The notes under the pieces: generated by a model
The model's database searches: none
Told to the model about the DNA's origin: nothing
What the model saw: only the letters and a program-made list of their open reading frames with translations
Program-made: the position numbers and the translations under genes
NCBI RefSeq assembly: GCF_004360225.1
Contig: NZ_SNUA01000001.1
Coordinates: 124,001 to 188,000 of the forward strand
From: Alcanivorax sp. 24
Lineage (GTDB): Bacteria; Pseudomonadota; Gammaproteobacteria; Pseudomonadales; Alcanivoracaceae
Reading direction: 5' to 3'
DNA: 64,000 nt
In this document: positions 17,729-25,843 of the stretch, piece by piece
How positions within the stretch are numbered: the first letter of the stretch is position 1
Layout of the letters: each line of letters starts with the position of its first letter

Positions 17729-18640
17729 ATGCATGTTTCGCGCTTCGATCTGAACCTGTTCGTGGTGTTCGACGCCATCTATACGGAAGGGTCCCTGACC
17801 CGGGCGGCACGGGTGCTCAACCTTACCCAGCCGGCGGTGAGTCACGCCCTGGCGCGCCTGCGGGAGCGCTTGGAGGACCCCCTGTTCGTGCGGCAGGGCG
17901 CGCGCATGGTGCCCACCAGTCGGGCTCGGGCCATGGTGACCCCGGTGCGTCACGCGCTGGGTGGCTTGCAGCGCTGCCTCAGCCATGAAGGGGGATTCGA
18001 TCTTGGCGAAGCGGAGCGCACGTTCGTGCTCGGGCTGCGGGATGGTCTGGAAGGGTGCCTGTTGCCGCCGCTGATCTCCGCGTTGGTGGACGAGGCCCCA
18101 GGCATCCGTTTGCAGTCGATGACGGTGCCACGCCGGCAACTGGCCACGGAGCTGGCCAGCGGGCGCCTTGATCTGGCCACCGATATTCTGCTGCCGTTAC
18201 CGGAGTCGGTGCAGCATCGGAGGGTCATGCAGGGGCCGCTGGTGGTGATGATGCGTGCTGGTCACCCGCTGGCCGGAAATCTTGATCTGCCGGCGTATCT
18301 GGCCGCCCAGCATGTGCTGGTGTCGTCCCGCCGGGAAGGGCCGGGCATGGAAGACTTCGGGCTTTCCCGGTTGGGTTACCGGCGTCATATCCGGCTGCGC
18401 TGCCAACATCACCAGGCCGCTTTGTCCACGGTAATGGGGTCCGATCTGCTGCTGACTCTGCCTGAATTGCTGGCCCGCCGCCTGGCACCGAAAGGCGCGC
18501 ACACCGAGCCCTTGCCGGTGGACATTCCGGGGCTGGAATTACATCTGTACTGGCATCGGGATCAAAGCGCCGACCCCGGCCACAGCTGGTTGCGGCAGAA
18601 GGTCATGGCGGTTATGGAACAACTGTCTGCTCATTCTTAA
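17729..18640 (+). CDS. LysR-family regulator (NodD-like subgroup)
   Basis: 303 residues. The N terminus RFDLNLFVVFDAIYTEGSLTRAARVLNLTQPAVSHALARLRERLEDPLFVRQGARMVPTSRA is the HTH typical of the NodD/NahR/LinR-like LysR subgroup, followed by a substrate-binding domain. It is divergent from the histidine phosphatase gene (121-bp gap). Its target is unknown. It is the last clearly chromosomal regulatory gene before the mobile element. Confidence 0.85.
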   Translation: MHVSRFDLNLFVVFDAIYTEGSLTRAARVLNLTQPAVSHALARLRERLEDPLFVRQGARMVPTSRARAMVTPVRHALGGLQRCLSHEGGFDLGEAERTFVLGLRDGLEGCLLPPLISALVDEAPGIRLQSMTVPRRQLATELASGRLDLATDILLPLPESVQHRRVMQGPLVVMMRAGHPLAGNLDLPAYLAAQHVLVSSRREGPGMEDFGLSRLGYRRHIRLRCQHHQAALSTVMGSDLLLTLPELLARRLAPKGAHTEPLPVDIPGLELHLYWHRDQSADPGHSWLRQKVMAVMEQLSAHS

Positions 18641-18751
18641 TGCGGTGCTTTCCGCTCCCTCTTTGTTCGTATTGTGTGACACATGTCTCACTTGTACCGT
18701 TTTAGCACCCCGTCGTCGCGGGGGTGCCAAAAATGCAAGGGGGAACCGACC

Positions 18752-18850
18752 ATGTGGCACGTCAACTGGCCCCTGGTACGACGACGAGTATTGCTTATCG
18801 TCATTCTGGGAGTCGTGGCTTGGGCCGTAGCGGTACAAGTGGGTGGCTGA
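18752..18850 (+). CDS. Small single-pass membrane protein, unknown
   Basis: A 32-residue frame starts ATG 18752 behind AAGGGGG and ends TGA 18850. The N terminus is basic (RRR), followed by one hydrophobic helix (VLLIVILGVVAWAVAVQVGG). A hairpin GCACCCC...GGGGTGC precedes it (about 18706-18728) and a strong terminator follows 24 bases after the stop. That context supports a real small gene. No family was recognised. It probably belongs to the chromosome just outside the mobile element. Confidence 0.45.
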   Translation: MWHVNWPLVRRRVLLIVILGVVAWAVAVQVGG

Positions 18851-18873
18851 TTGTGGGTTGTGGCCACTCCGGG

Positions 18874-18902
18874 AAAAGGGAGCCTTGGGCTCCCTTTTTT
18901 TA
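18874..18902 (+). terminator. Rho-independent terminator after the small membrane ORF
   Basis: AAAGGGAGCC-TTG-GGCTCCCTTT followed by a T run forms a perfect 10-bp stem. Confidence 0.85.
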
Positions 18903-19066
18903 TTTCACCATGACTCCAGCACCGTACTTCGCTGGACTACGCCTAAGCTCGATACAGCAGGTTTATCAATAACTTAGGCTAATTCATCATATGCCGGTGC
19001 TTTCCGAAACTTGACCCGGCTTCCATCCGCTTGGCTCCTAACAGGCTCCTGGAAACGGGTCTTTCC
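18903..19066. other. Probable left end (attL region) of the integrative element
   Basis: This gap between the chromosomal terminator and the integrase ribosome-binding site must contain the left junction. It includes GCCTAAG (18941-18947) and CTTAGGC (18973-18979) as an inverted repeat. The 11-mer GGTGCTTTCCG at 18996-19006 also occurs at 18644-18654. Neither can be proved to be the crossover site, because the right end is outside the window. The exact 8-mer TTTTTCAT reported for Tn4371 att sites was not found here. Confidence 0.4.
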
Positions 19067-19078
19067 AAGGAGTCAGCT

Positions 19079-20278
19079 ATGGCCAAGATCAAACTCACCA
19101 AGTCCGCAATTGATGCGGCAAAGCCCCAGGCGCAGCCCGTCGAGTTGCGCGACACTCTCGTCCCCGGCTTCCTGTGCAAGATCACGCCGGCCGGCCGCAA
19201 GGTCTTCATGCTCCAGTACCGGACGAATGCCGGTGAGCGGCGTAAGCCAGCACTGGGCCTGTACGGAGAGTTGACTGTCGAACAGGCCCGTTCATTGGCG
19301 CAAAACTGGCTGGCCGAGGTTCGCCGAGGCGGCGATCCGGGGGCCGCCAAGGCCGAAGCGCGCAAGGCGCCGACAGTCAAGGAGCTGTGCGTAAAGTTCA
19401 TGGAGGACTACTCCAAGCACCGCAACAAACCCAGTACGCAGAAAGGCTACCAGGGCAACATCGACCGCAACATTATCCCGATCCTGGGGCGGATGAAGGT
19501 CCAGGATGTGAAACGCGCTGACGTGGCCGCGATGATGAAAAAACTGGATTACAAGCCGGGTGAGGCAAACAAGGCGCTATCTGTCCTACGTAAGATGTTC
19601 AACCTGGCTGAGATTTGGGGCTATCGACCTGATGGCTCGAACCCGTGCCGACACGTTCCGCTGTATACCGGGGGAAAGACCACTCGCCTCATTACAGACG
19701 AAGAAATGGCCAAGCTATTCAAGCACCTTGACCAAATCGAGGCCGAGGGCTTGGTGCCCTATGTCGTCCCGTTGGCGATCCGTCTGCAATTCGAGTTTGC
19801 TGCCCGGCGCTCCGAAATCGTGCTACTCGAATGGGAGTGGATTGACCTGGAGAACCGCCGGGTGGTCTGGCCCGACAGCAAGACCGGCGGTATGTCCAAG
19901 CCCATGAGCGAGGAAGCCTATCAGCTGCTTTCCTCGGCCCCTCGGCAGCCCGGAGCGCGTTATGTGCTGCCGTCGCCACGTAATCCGCTCACCCACCTGA
20001 CCTATGGGGAGTATTACGGCGGTTGGACCCGGACGCTCAAAGCGGCTGGCGTACCTCACGTTGGCACGCATGGCATCCGCCACCGCTCGGCCACAGATAT
20101 CGCCAACTCAGGCATCCCGGTCAAGGTCGGCATGGTGCTGACAGCGCATAAGACGGTGACCATGTTCATGCGCTACATCCACACCGAGGATGATCCGGTG
20201 CGTGAGGCGGCCGAACTGGTGGCAAACCGGCGCAAGACGATTATAGGGACGCCACACGCCAAGGGGGCTTCCGTATGA
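19079..20278 (+). CDS. int: Tyrosine-type site-specific integrase (Tn4371-like ICE)
   Basis: 399 residues: an arm-binding DUF4102 domain at the N terminus (MAKIKLTKSAIDAAKPQAQPVELRDTL), a core-binding SAM-like domain at about 100-180, and a catalytic domain with FAARRSEIVLLEW (catalytic Arg about 243), HGIRHR (His331, Arg334), HKTV (His357) and MRYIH (Tyr367). It inserts and excises the element at its att site. AAGGAG precedes the ATG. It is the first gene of a long run of Tn4371-type ICE genes. Confidence 0.92.
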   Translation: MAKIKLTKSAIDAAKPQAQPVELRDTLVPGFLCKITPAGRKVFMLQYRTNAGERRKPALGLYGELTVEQARSLAQNWLAEVRRGGDPGAAKAEARKAPTVKELCVKFMEDYSKHRNKPSTQKGYQGNIDRNIIPILGRMKVQDVKRADVAAMMKKLDYKPGEANKALSVLRKMFNLAEIWGYRPDGSNPCRHVPLYTGGKTTRLITDEEMAKLFKHLDQIEAEGLVPYVVPLAIRLQFEFAARRSEIVLLEWEWIDLENRRVVWPDSKTGGMSKPMSEEAYQLLSSAPRQPGARYVLPSPRNPLTHLTYGEYYGGWTRTLKAAGVPHVGTHGIRHRSATDIANSGIPVKVGMVLTAHKTVTMFMRYIHTEDDPVREAAELVANRRKTIIGTPHAKGASV

Positions 20279-20313
20279 ACAGGCTCAGTATCCCGGCGTC
20301 TGGGTTTACCGAC

Positions 20314-20344
20314 CCAATAGTCGCAACGTTGTTGCGACTATTGG
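20314..20344. repeat. Perfect 14-bp inverted repeat with a 3-base loop
   Basis: CCAATAGTCGCAAC-GTT-GTTGCGACTATTGG is a perfect hairpin 36 bases after the integrase stop, without a T run. It could end or stabilise the integrase transcript, or be a protein site such as an excisionase or resolution site. Confidence 0.7.
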
Positions 20345-20392
20345 ACATGGACGGCCTCTGGAGGCGGGTGGCGACCTGCCACTTGCAAGGGC

Positions 20393-20421
20393 TAGACAAT
20401 CATGCCCGTTACGGGTATAGT
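20393..20421 (+). promoter_or_regulatory. Promoter of the toxin-antitoxin pair
   Basis: TAGACA (20393-20398) and TATAGT (20416-20421) are separated by 17 bases. A small dyad, CCCGTTACGGG, overlaps the spacer and the -10 region and is a likely autoregulatory operator. The toxin ATG follows 17 bases later. Confidence 0.6.
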
Positions 20422-20438
20422 TTTGAAGGTGAACGGAT

Positions 20439-20822
20439 ATGAACGTCTTGAAGCGAAAGGACTTTGCGCGGTGGCAAGCTGGCGAGAAACTGTCCGATGC
20501 GGCTCTGTGCAAGGCGGTCCTGGAAATGGAAAGTGGGCTGATTGATGCCGACTTGGGCGGCCACCTCTACAAGAAGCGGGTCGCCCGCCCTGGTGCGGGT
20601 AAGAGCGGTGGCTACCGTACCTTGTTATCAGCCCGTGTTGGCCACCGTTATGTATTCCTGCATGGGTTCCCGAAAAGCGACAAGGCGAACATCACGCGGG
20701 ACGAGAAAAAAGCGCTGCAATATGCCGGCAAGGTATTTCTAGAGTTATCGGCCAAGGAGTTGGTGAAGGCATTGCAGACTGGTGTTCTACTGGAGGTGTG
20801 TTGTGACGAGCAAAATCATTGA
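20439..20822 (+). CDS. RelE-type toxin of a type II toxin-antitoxin pair
   Basis: 127 residues. MNVLKRKDFARWQAGEKLSDAALCKAVLEMESGLIDADLGGHLYKKRVARPGAGKSGGYRTLL and HRYVFLHGFPKSDKANIT match the RelE-like PF06296 toxins, which cleave mRNA at the ribosome. The toxin comes first and overlaps the HTH partner gene by 20 bases, as in HigBA-type and PF06296 pairs. It likely stabilises the element in the host. The promoter with a dyad lies immediately upstream. Confidence 0.8.
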   Translation: MNVLKRKDFARWQAGEKLSDAALCKAVLEMESGLIDADLGGHLYKKRVARPGAGKSGGYRTLLSARVGHRYVFLHGFPKSDKANITRDEKKALQYAGKVFLELSAKELVKALQTGVLLEVCCDEQNH

Positions 20823-21108
20823 ATCTTTGCGTGGTGACTTGGCTGCATTGCACGACGCTGGCGCGATCAACAAGGTGACCATGCGTCAGTTCGACGAGAT
20901 CTGTCCGCCGCCAGTGCGCGAGTTCAGTGCCGGCGACATTAAACGTCTGCGTGAGGCGCTGCACTTCAGCCAGCCCGTGTTCGCCCATCACCTGCATACC
21001 TCCGCCTCGACGGTACGCAAGTGGGAACAGGGTGAAACGCGTCCAGCCGGCCCGGCGCTCAAGCTGCTCAACGTCATCGCCGACAAAGGCTTGCAGGCCA
21101 TTATCTGA
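20803..21108 (+). CDS. HTH antitoxin (HigA/XRE-like)
   Basis: 101 residues from GTG 20803 (GGAGG is six bases upstream), overlapping the toxin 3' end. The C-terminal helix-turn-helix is IKRLREALHFSQPVFAHHLHTSASTVRKWEQGETRPAGPALKLL. It should bind and neutralise the upstream toxin and repress their shared promoter. The GTG was chosen because the longer frame would lie inside the toxin gene. Confidence 0.82.
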   Translation: MTSKIIESLRGDLAALHDAGAINKVTMRQFDEICPPPVREFSAGDIKRLREALHFSQPVFAHHLHTSASTVRKWEQGETRPAGPALKLLNVIADKGLQAII

Positions 21109-21133
21109 TGAGTGTACGACGGAGATACAGATA

Positions 21134-21952
21134 GTGGCGTCACAAATTGCCCCATTTAGCTCCCAGCACCTGGAAGCTGCCTGCCGCGTTCTTGCCGACA
21201 CCGCACAAGGTCTGACCGGCACCCAAATCGGTCGGTTGCTACAAGAGATTCAGGTAGCCGACCCATCCCCGGACATGACCAAATGGAAACGGCTGTTCAA
21301 TGCTCTAGCTGGTGCACAGAATCGGCACCAGGTCGGCAACCATCTCATCATGTTCATCAATCGCGCGATGAATCCAGTGAGTTATGCCAGCGATTCCGGG
21401 ACATTCGCATGGCGTCGCGATGAACTCAATGTTGTCCTGGCCTTTTCGGGTTTCTACGTGCGCGAAGATGGCAAAGTCGGCTATGCCGACAAGGCCCATA
21501 CGCTGGACGAGGCCCGCGCACGAGCTGGGCGCCTCAAAGCGGCGCTGGAAAGTCGCGCTGTACATGCAGAAGTCCTGAATTACTGCCGCGCAGAACTCAT
21601 GGAGGAAAATTATTTTCACGCGGTTTTTGAAGCGACCAAGGGCGTCGCCGAGCGCATTCGCCAGCTCTCTGGCCTGAGTGGCGATGGTGCTGACCTTGTG
21701 AATAAGGCATTTGGGGGTCAGCAACCCGTGCTTATCTTGAAGGCACTGAACACGGAGTCTGAAAAGAGCGAGCAGAAAGGCTTTGTAAATCTTCTGGTCG
21801 GCCTGTTTGGCGCGGTACGCAATCCGCTTGCCCATGCCGCCAAGACACATTGGCCCATGTCCGAACAAGACGCCCTGGACATCCTGACGCTGGTGTCACT
21901 GATTCACCGCAAGCTGGATGGCGTCACGAGACTTGCTGCTGTATCGGCGTAA
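21134..21952 (+). CDS. TIGR02391-like HEPN protein, candidate abortive-infection RNase
   Basis: 272 residues from GTG 21134, with GGAG upstream. The C-terminal half is helical and ends with LLVGLFGAVRNPLAHAAKTHW, where Arg229 and His234 form the RX4H signature of HEPN ribonucleases. The overall pattern resembles the TIGR02391 (Ymh-type) family, whose members are often found in defence islands. The next gene starts 11 bases after its stop, so the two look co-transcribed, possibly together with the upstream toxin-antitoxin pair. The RNase activity is inferred from the motif only. Confidence 0.65.
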   Translation: MASQIAPFSSQHLEAACRVLADTAQGLTGTQIGRLLQEIQVADPSPDMTKWKRLFNALAGAQNRHQVGNHLIMFINRAMNPVSYASDSGTFAWRRDELNVVLAFSGFYVREDGKVGYADKAHTLDEARARAGRLKAALESRAVHAEVLNYCRAELMEENYFHAVFEATKGVAERIRQLSGLSGDGADLVNKAFGGQQPVLILKALNTESEKSEQKGFVNLLVGLFGAVRNPLAHAAKTHWPMSEQDALDILTLVSLIHRKLDGVTRLAAVSA

Positions 21953-21963
21953 AGGGAGAGACA

Positions 21964-23247
21964 ATGGACGAGGCGATTGTTGTTTTCTCCCGGAAAGGGA
22001 TTTTCCAGACCACGATCGCGGCACGTGACGTCCGCAGCCGGGAACATGCGCGCAAGCTTTGGCCTTTGGTCTCTTCTGACGGATCGCGACAAATGGTGAC
22101 CTGGGTCAGTCCTTCCTTTGAACATGGAAAATTGCGCCGGCGATCCCATTTTCGGGTACTGCCTACTCAGCACATCTTTAAGCCTAAAGAGCACTTCGAC
22201 GATGAAGAAGCCAACCGATGGCGCGCCGTGCAGGAAAGCCCCGAACACCGGCGGGCGAAAGAGCTTGTCGCGGAGGAACTCACCCGACGTTTGCATGCCG
22301 GGCTTGCAATGCCCTGGGCGTTTAAAGATGTCGATGCATCGGACTATCCGCTGGAAGGAAATTTGTTGCTTGGTGCCGACCAGGTGGCAACCGAGCATCC
22401 CCTAGAGACGCCGTTTGGCAGCCAGTTCCGGCTCGACGTGGCTGTGCTCGGTCCACCGGTCCAGGCTGAGCCGATGGTGCTTGGTGGGGTTGAAATCGAA
22501 CTTGGCCACGCCTTTGACGGGCGCAAAGCGCTGATCGGAAAGTCTCTCGGCTTCCCACTCATCTCCATCGATATCACCGAAATGACACTGCCCGAACTTA
22601 CGCCGGAATGGGCACGGCAAGTGTTGACGGCGACCACGCGTAGCCATGAACAAGGGCGCCGACAGACCTACATCTATCTCCATGACCTGCTATACCCCCT
22701 CTATGCGCAACTACCGGCGTTTCTTGACGACGAACAGCGCCACCAGTTCCTGGTGTTTGCCGATGATAAAACGCTGAACAAGCTGGTACGCTGGATGAAT
22801 CTGCTTGCCGACAAGCTGGAGTATCCGAAGGGGACGGTTTCCGTGGCGTTAGTCAACGGGAAGAACGACCAGGCTCGCAAGATGCTGGAGCGTGCCGGGC
22901 AGGTTGTTGGATCTGACTGGAAAGATTTCAATAGTCAGAAGTGTCTTCGCCTGACCCTTCCTCGCCCCAAGGGGCCAGCGGACCTTCAAGCCCACCGTTT
23001 CCACATGACCATGGCGCGTATCCTTCTGTCGCACACCGATGCGCTTGTTGGCTACAAGTATTGCAACGGCGTGGACAACAATCACCCCGAAGACGATGTG
23101 TGGGTTGCGAAGCGCTGGATTGCCGATGAAAAAACCTTTTCCCAGCACCGTGTATTACCAAAGCGATTGGCCGAGCCAGTCAATAGATTGATTGCCGTAG
23201 TTTCGGATCTTAAACACAACCACACGGCAGCCCATCACGAGGTGTGA
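21964..23247 (+). CDS. PD-(D/E)XK-like putative nuclease paired with the HEPN protein
   Basis: 427 residues from ATG 21964 behind AAGGGAGAG. No family was recognised with certainty. The middle contains FRLDVAVLG (Asp158), GGVEIEL (Glu177, Glu179) and GRKALIGK (Lys188, Lys193), followed by a FPLISIDI strand. This is the order expected of a PD-(D/E)XK nuclease core and resembles CoiA-type proteins. The N-terminal about 80 residues form a separate beta-rich region, and the C-terminal half has no motif I can name. It sits directly after the HEPN gene, so a two-gene system is inferred. Confidence 0.5.
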   Translation: MDEAIVVFSRKGIFQTTIAARDVRSREHARKLWPLVSSDGSRQMVTWVSPSFEHGKLRRRSHFRVLPTQHIFKPKEHFDDEEANRWRAVQESPEHRRAKELVAEELTRRLHAGLAMPWAFKDVDASDYPLEGNLLLGADQVATEHPLETPFGSQFRLDVAVLGPPVQAEPMVLGGVEIELGHAFDGRKALIGKSLGFPLISIDITEMTLPELTPEWARQVLTATTRSHEQGRRQTYIYLHDLLYPLYAQLPAFLDDEQRHQFLVFADDKTLNKLVRWMNLLADKLEYPKGTVSVALVNGKNDQARKMLERAGQVVGSDWKDFNSQKCLRLTLPRPKGPADLQAHRFHMTMARILLSHTDALVGYKYCNGVDNNHPEDDVWVAKRWIADEKTFSQHRVLPKRLAEPVNRLIAVVSDLKHNHTAAHHEV

Positions 23248-23714
23248 CCACGCCTCATTGGAAATCCTTCATGAGCACCCCGGCGGAGCTAAGCCAGGCT
23301 GCTCGACGAGTTGGATACCGACTAACGTTCCATGATGCTTGGCATCCTGCGAGTGTGGCATACAGAACACTATTGCAGGATTACCCAATCTAAACCGTGC
23401 ATCCCGGCGTGCCGCCGTCGGGCTCGCGGGCTGCGCCCCGCGCTTCGTGTCGAATCGCGGCCATCCGGCTTTGATCCCTGAGTACCTTCGGCCCATGGGG
23501 CCTGCGCGCTCCGCTTGCCAAGAGCGAGTGTGTGCAATGGGGGGGTATGGGCGGTCTTGCTGTTCCCGTCACCGTACCACGGCGTTCTCGCCGTCAAGGG
23601 CTGCGCGTGCTCGCACGCTTGCGGCCATGGCCGTTCATGACCCTGTGACAGCTTCCGCTGCGCCGTGCTGACGCCGGTTCCGGGCAATTCCGCCCGAGCA
23701 ACCGGAGCACGATC
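23248..23714 (+). other. 467-bp gene-free leader before radC
   Basis: No convincing gene on either strand. The second half is GC-rich and shares GGGCCTGCGCGCT-CGCTTGC (23498-23518, 20 of 21 bases) with the leader of the DUF932 gene (27246-27266). It also has GGCTGCGCC words found in the DUF932 and DUF736 leaders. It may be a long structured 5' leader or a single-stranded-DNA promoter used during transfer; both are inference. Confidence 0.45.
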
Positions 23715-24224
23715 ATGACACAACTGTCCTTTTCCTCGTTCGATTCCTCTTTGCTGGTTCGTGACGCGCAAGGGCGCTACCTGCCAGCGTCGGTGGATCA
23801 GATTCTTGACGCCGCGCGCCAGGTCATCGACCAGAAAATACAACGTGGTATGTCCTTCACCTCACCAACACTTGTCAAGGAGTACCTATGTGCCAAGCTG
23901 GCAGGCTTCGAGCACGAAGTCTTTGCGGTGCTGTTCCTCGATTCGCAGCATCGACTGATCGACTACACCGAGATGTTCCGGGGCACCATTGACGGTGCGT
24001 CGGTGTATCCACGCGAGGTCGTCAAGGAAGCCCTTAGGCTCAATGCGGCGGCGGTGATTTTTTCGCACAATCATCCCAGCGGGAATCCCGAGCCGAGCCG
24101 TGCTGATGAAGCCATCACCAAGCGGCTCAAGGAGGCTCTGGCGCTGGTGGATGTACGCTCGCTGGATCATGTCATTGTCGCCGGTAGCGACACCACGTCG
24201 TTTGCCGAGCGAGGGTTAATTTAA
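23715..24224 (+). CDS. RadC/MPN (JAB1) domain protein of the element
   Basis: 169 residues. The C-terminal MPN domain carries SHNHPSGNPEPSRADE, with His118, His120 and Asp131 as the JAMM metal ligands and a glutamate in the TEMFRGTIDGASVYPREV region. Such RadC-like proteins are common on integrative elements and are probably metallo-hydrolases; their role in transfer or anti-restriction is not settled. It is preceded by a long leader and followed at once by a terminator, so it is expressed alone. Confidence 0.85.
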   Translation: MTQLSFSSFDSSLLVRDAQGRYLPASVDQILDAARQVIDQKIQRGMSFTSPTLVKEYLCAKLAGFEHEVFAVLFLDSQHRLIDYTEMFRGTIDGASVYPREVVKEALRLNAAAVIFSHNHPSGNPEPSRADEAITKRLKEALALVDVRSLDHVIVAGSDTTSFAERGLI

Positions 24225-24228
24225 CTCT

Positions 24229-24249
24229 GGGGCTTCGGCCCCTTTTTTT
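24229..24249 (+). terminator. Rho-independent terminator after radC
   Basis: GGGGC-TTCG-GCCCC followed by TTTTTTT. Confidence 0.85.
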
Positions 24250-24259
24250 GTTTTAACAG

Positions 24260-25843
24260 CTATTCTGAAGATCCAGGCTGCTCATCTTCTAATAAACCTG
24301 CACTCTCAGTTTTGTTGTCATTTTCAGTCCTGGCTGTCTGCGTTGAGATGCTGGCATCCTCACTGAGTACTTCGGGTTTTTGAATGACATCTTCAAGTGT
24401 TGGTGTTGCTTTAGTGCTTGCTGCGCCAGCTGGCGGTGTCTGATCGCGTTCTATGCTTGTTGCAAGTGGTTTCTCTGCAGAGTGAAAAAGCGGGATAACA
24501 ACAAAGGAAGCTAAAAATATAATCGAAGCATAAATCATGCCTTTATTAGTAAATTTGGCGGTCTTCTTGTATAGCCGGACTGCATCCAATACCGGGCGCA
24601 ACGCCAACTCCCTATAGTCTGAACGGGTCAATGCTGTATGAACATTTTTGTGCCATCGCCTCATGTTTTGAAGCTCATTCACTAATGACTTCGAGCTGAC
24701 ATGGCGTTGAAGAATTATGCTGGCCCAAGTAATTGCGAGAACAACGAGGCAAAAAATGATTCCGACAGCTGGCCAGGTATTTTTTTGTGATGTTAGCAAT
24801 GTCAGCCGAACGCCTAATCCGGTTGCTAATGCTGCAAGACCAACGACAAAGCCAGTCGATAGCCGATGAACGCGCTCTACGATACGTGAAACATCTTCTC
24901 CGACGGCTTTTCGAAGATCAGCCATTGCCTTCACCGTTTCTGCAGACTTCGATCTTACATAAGCGCGATGATCAAGCCGCGCTCCATCAAGCGCTTCTTG
25001 CAATGCTTCTGGCAATACGGTTAGCCAGTCGGTATTGGTGTCGGAATCTCTCACAATAGCGGAAAGACGACGTACGAGAACTTCATGGCGAGCTTCGGTA
25101 TCTTGCTTTACAAGTAGCCACTCGGCTGCTTGGCAAACTTTCTCATACGCCTTGTTATCCTGACATTCGTCTCCAAGTATAAACGTACGCTTCCTTGACC
25201 CATTAAGAGATATTTTTGGCTTGTCTCCTTCCCAGACATCTGAAACAAAAAGAGTGGCTAGCTTCCTGGTTGCCTTGCCTTTCCAGACCTCCCAGGGTTC
25301 GCCACTCCCTTTGTCACCCAACAATATCCAACGATATGGGTCAGCAGGAACAGTGATGCCAGTTAGATCTCGTACGATTCCTTTTCTCGGGTCAATTGCA
25401 TCTGGGCTCGGATCAGAATAAGTCAAACCAGACAGAGGGATGCCATCCCAAGGCAAAACGGAAAACCCTTGGGTTTTGAATCCAGTAAATGAGCCCAGTA
25501 CCAATAGTTCTCTGGATAGAGTTAACGACTTATTATCAAGAGCAGATGAAAAACCTGCCATCGTAGCAAAGAAAACCCTGCCGCCTACCGGCTTCTTTAC
25601 GACAAGAGTAACATCCTCGTTCGTGATGTAATCTATGGAAATCTCTGAAAATTCACCATCGCGAATTGAAATCGACCACTCGTCAGACAACTCGTTCAAG
25701 AAATCGTCGTACGCCAGTTTAAACGAATCCGATTGTTCTGGAGAAACTTGGCCGGAAATATCGAGTTGCCCAATAGTTTCCCGAATATTTGCGCTTTTTC
25801 CTAACCCATCAATCAGGGATTCTAGGCATTTTTTCGAGTTCAT
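24260..25843 (-). CDS. Membrane protein of a two-gene accessory (candidate defence) system
   Basis: 527 residues, no recognised family. A soluble N-terminal region of about 300 residues is followed by a helical linker (about 290-330) and three hydrophobic segments (about 330-350, 357-378 and 435-454). The C-terminal tail of about 70 residues is acidic and low-complexity. The gene overlaps the preceding NdpA-like gene by 35 bases, so translation is probably coupled. Base composition is visibly more AT-rich than the surrounding element genes, suggesting separate acquisition. A soluble sensor plus membrane effector is the usual layout of abortive-infection pairs such as Kiwa; that reading is inference. 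Confidence 0.55.
   Translation of the reverse strand: MNSKKCLESLIDGLGKSANIRETIGQLDISGQVSPEQSDSFKLAYDDFLNELSDEWSISIRDGEFSEISIDYITNEDVTLVVKKPVGGRVFFATMAGFSSALDNKSLTLSRELLVLGSFTGFKTQGFSVLPWDGIPLSGLTYSDPSPDAIDPRKGIVRDLTGITVPADPYRWILLGDKGSGEPWEVWKGKATRKLATLFVSDVWEGDKPKISLNGSRKRTFILGDECQDNKAYEKVCQAAEWLLVKQDTEARHEVLVRRLSAIVRDSDTNTDWLTVLPEALQEALDGARLDHRAYVRSKSAETVKAMADLRKAVGEDVSRIVERVHRLSTGFVVGLAALATGLGVRLTLLTSQKNTWPAVGIIFCLVVLAITWASIILQRHVSSKSLVNELQNMRRWHKNVHTALTRSDYRELALRPVLDAVRLYKKTAKFTNKGMIYASIIFLASFVVIPLFHSAEKPLATSIERDQTPPAGAASTKATPTLEDVIQKPEVLSEDASISTQTARTENDNKTESAGLLEDEQPGSSE

Noticed and set aside
18890-18915. Tn4371-type attachment 8-mer TTTTTCAT at the left junction
   Set aside because: Only a loose TTTTATTTCACCAT stretch is present; an exact match was not found, so the att core is left unassigned.
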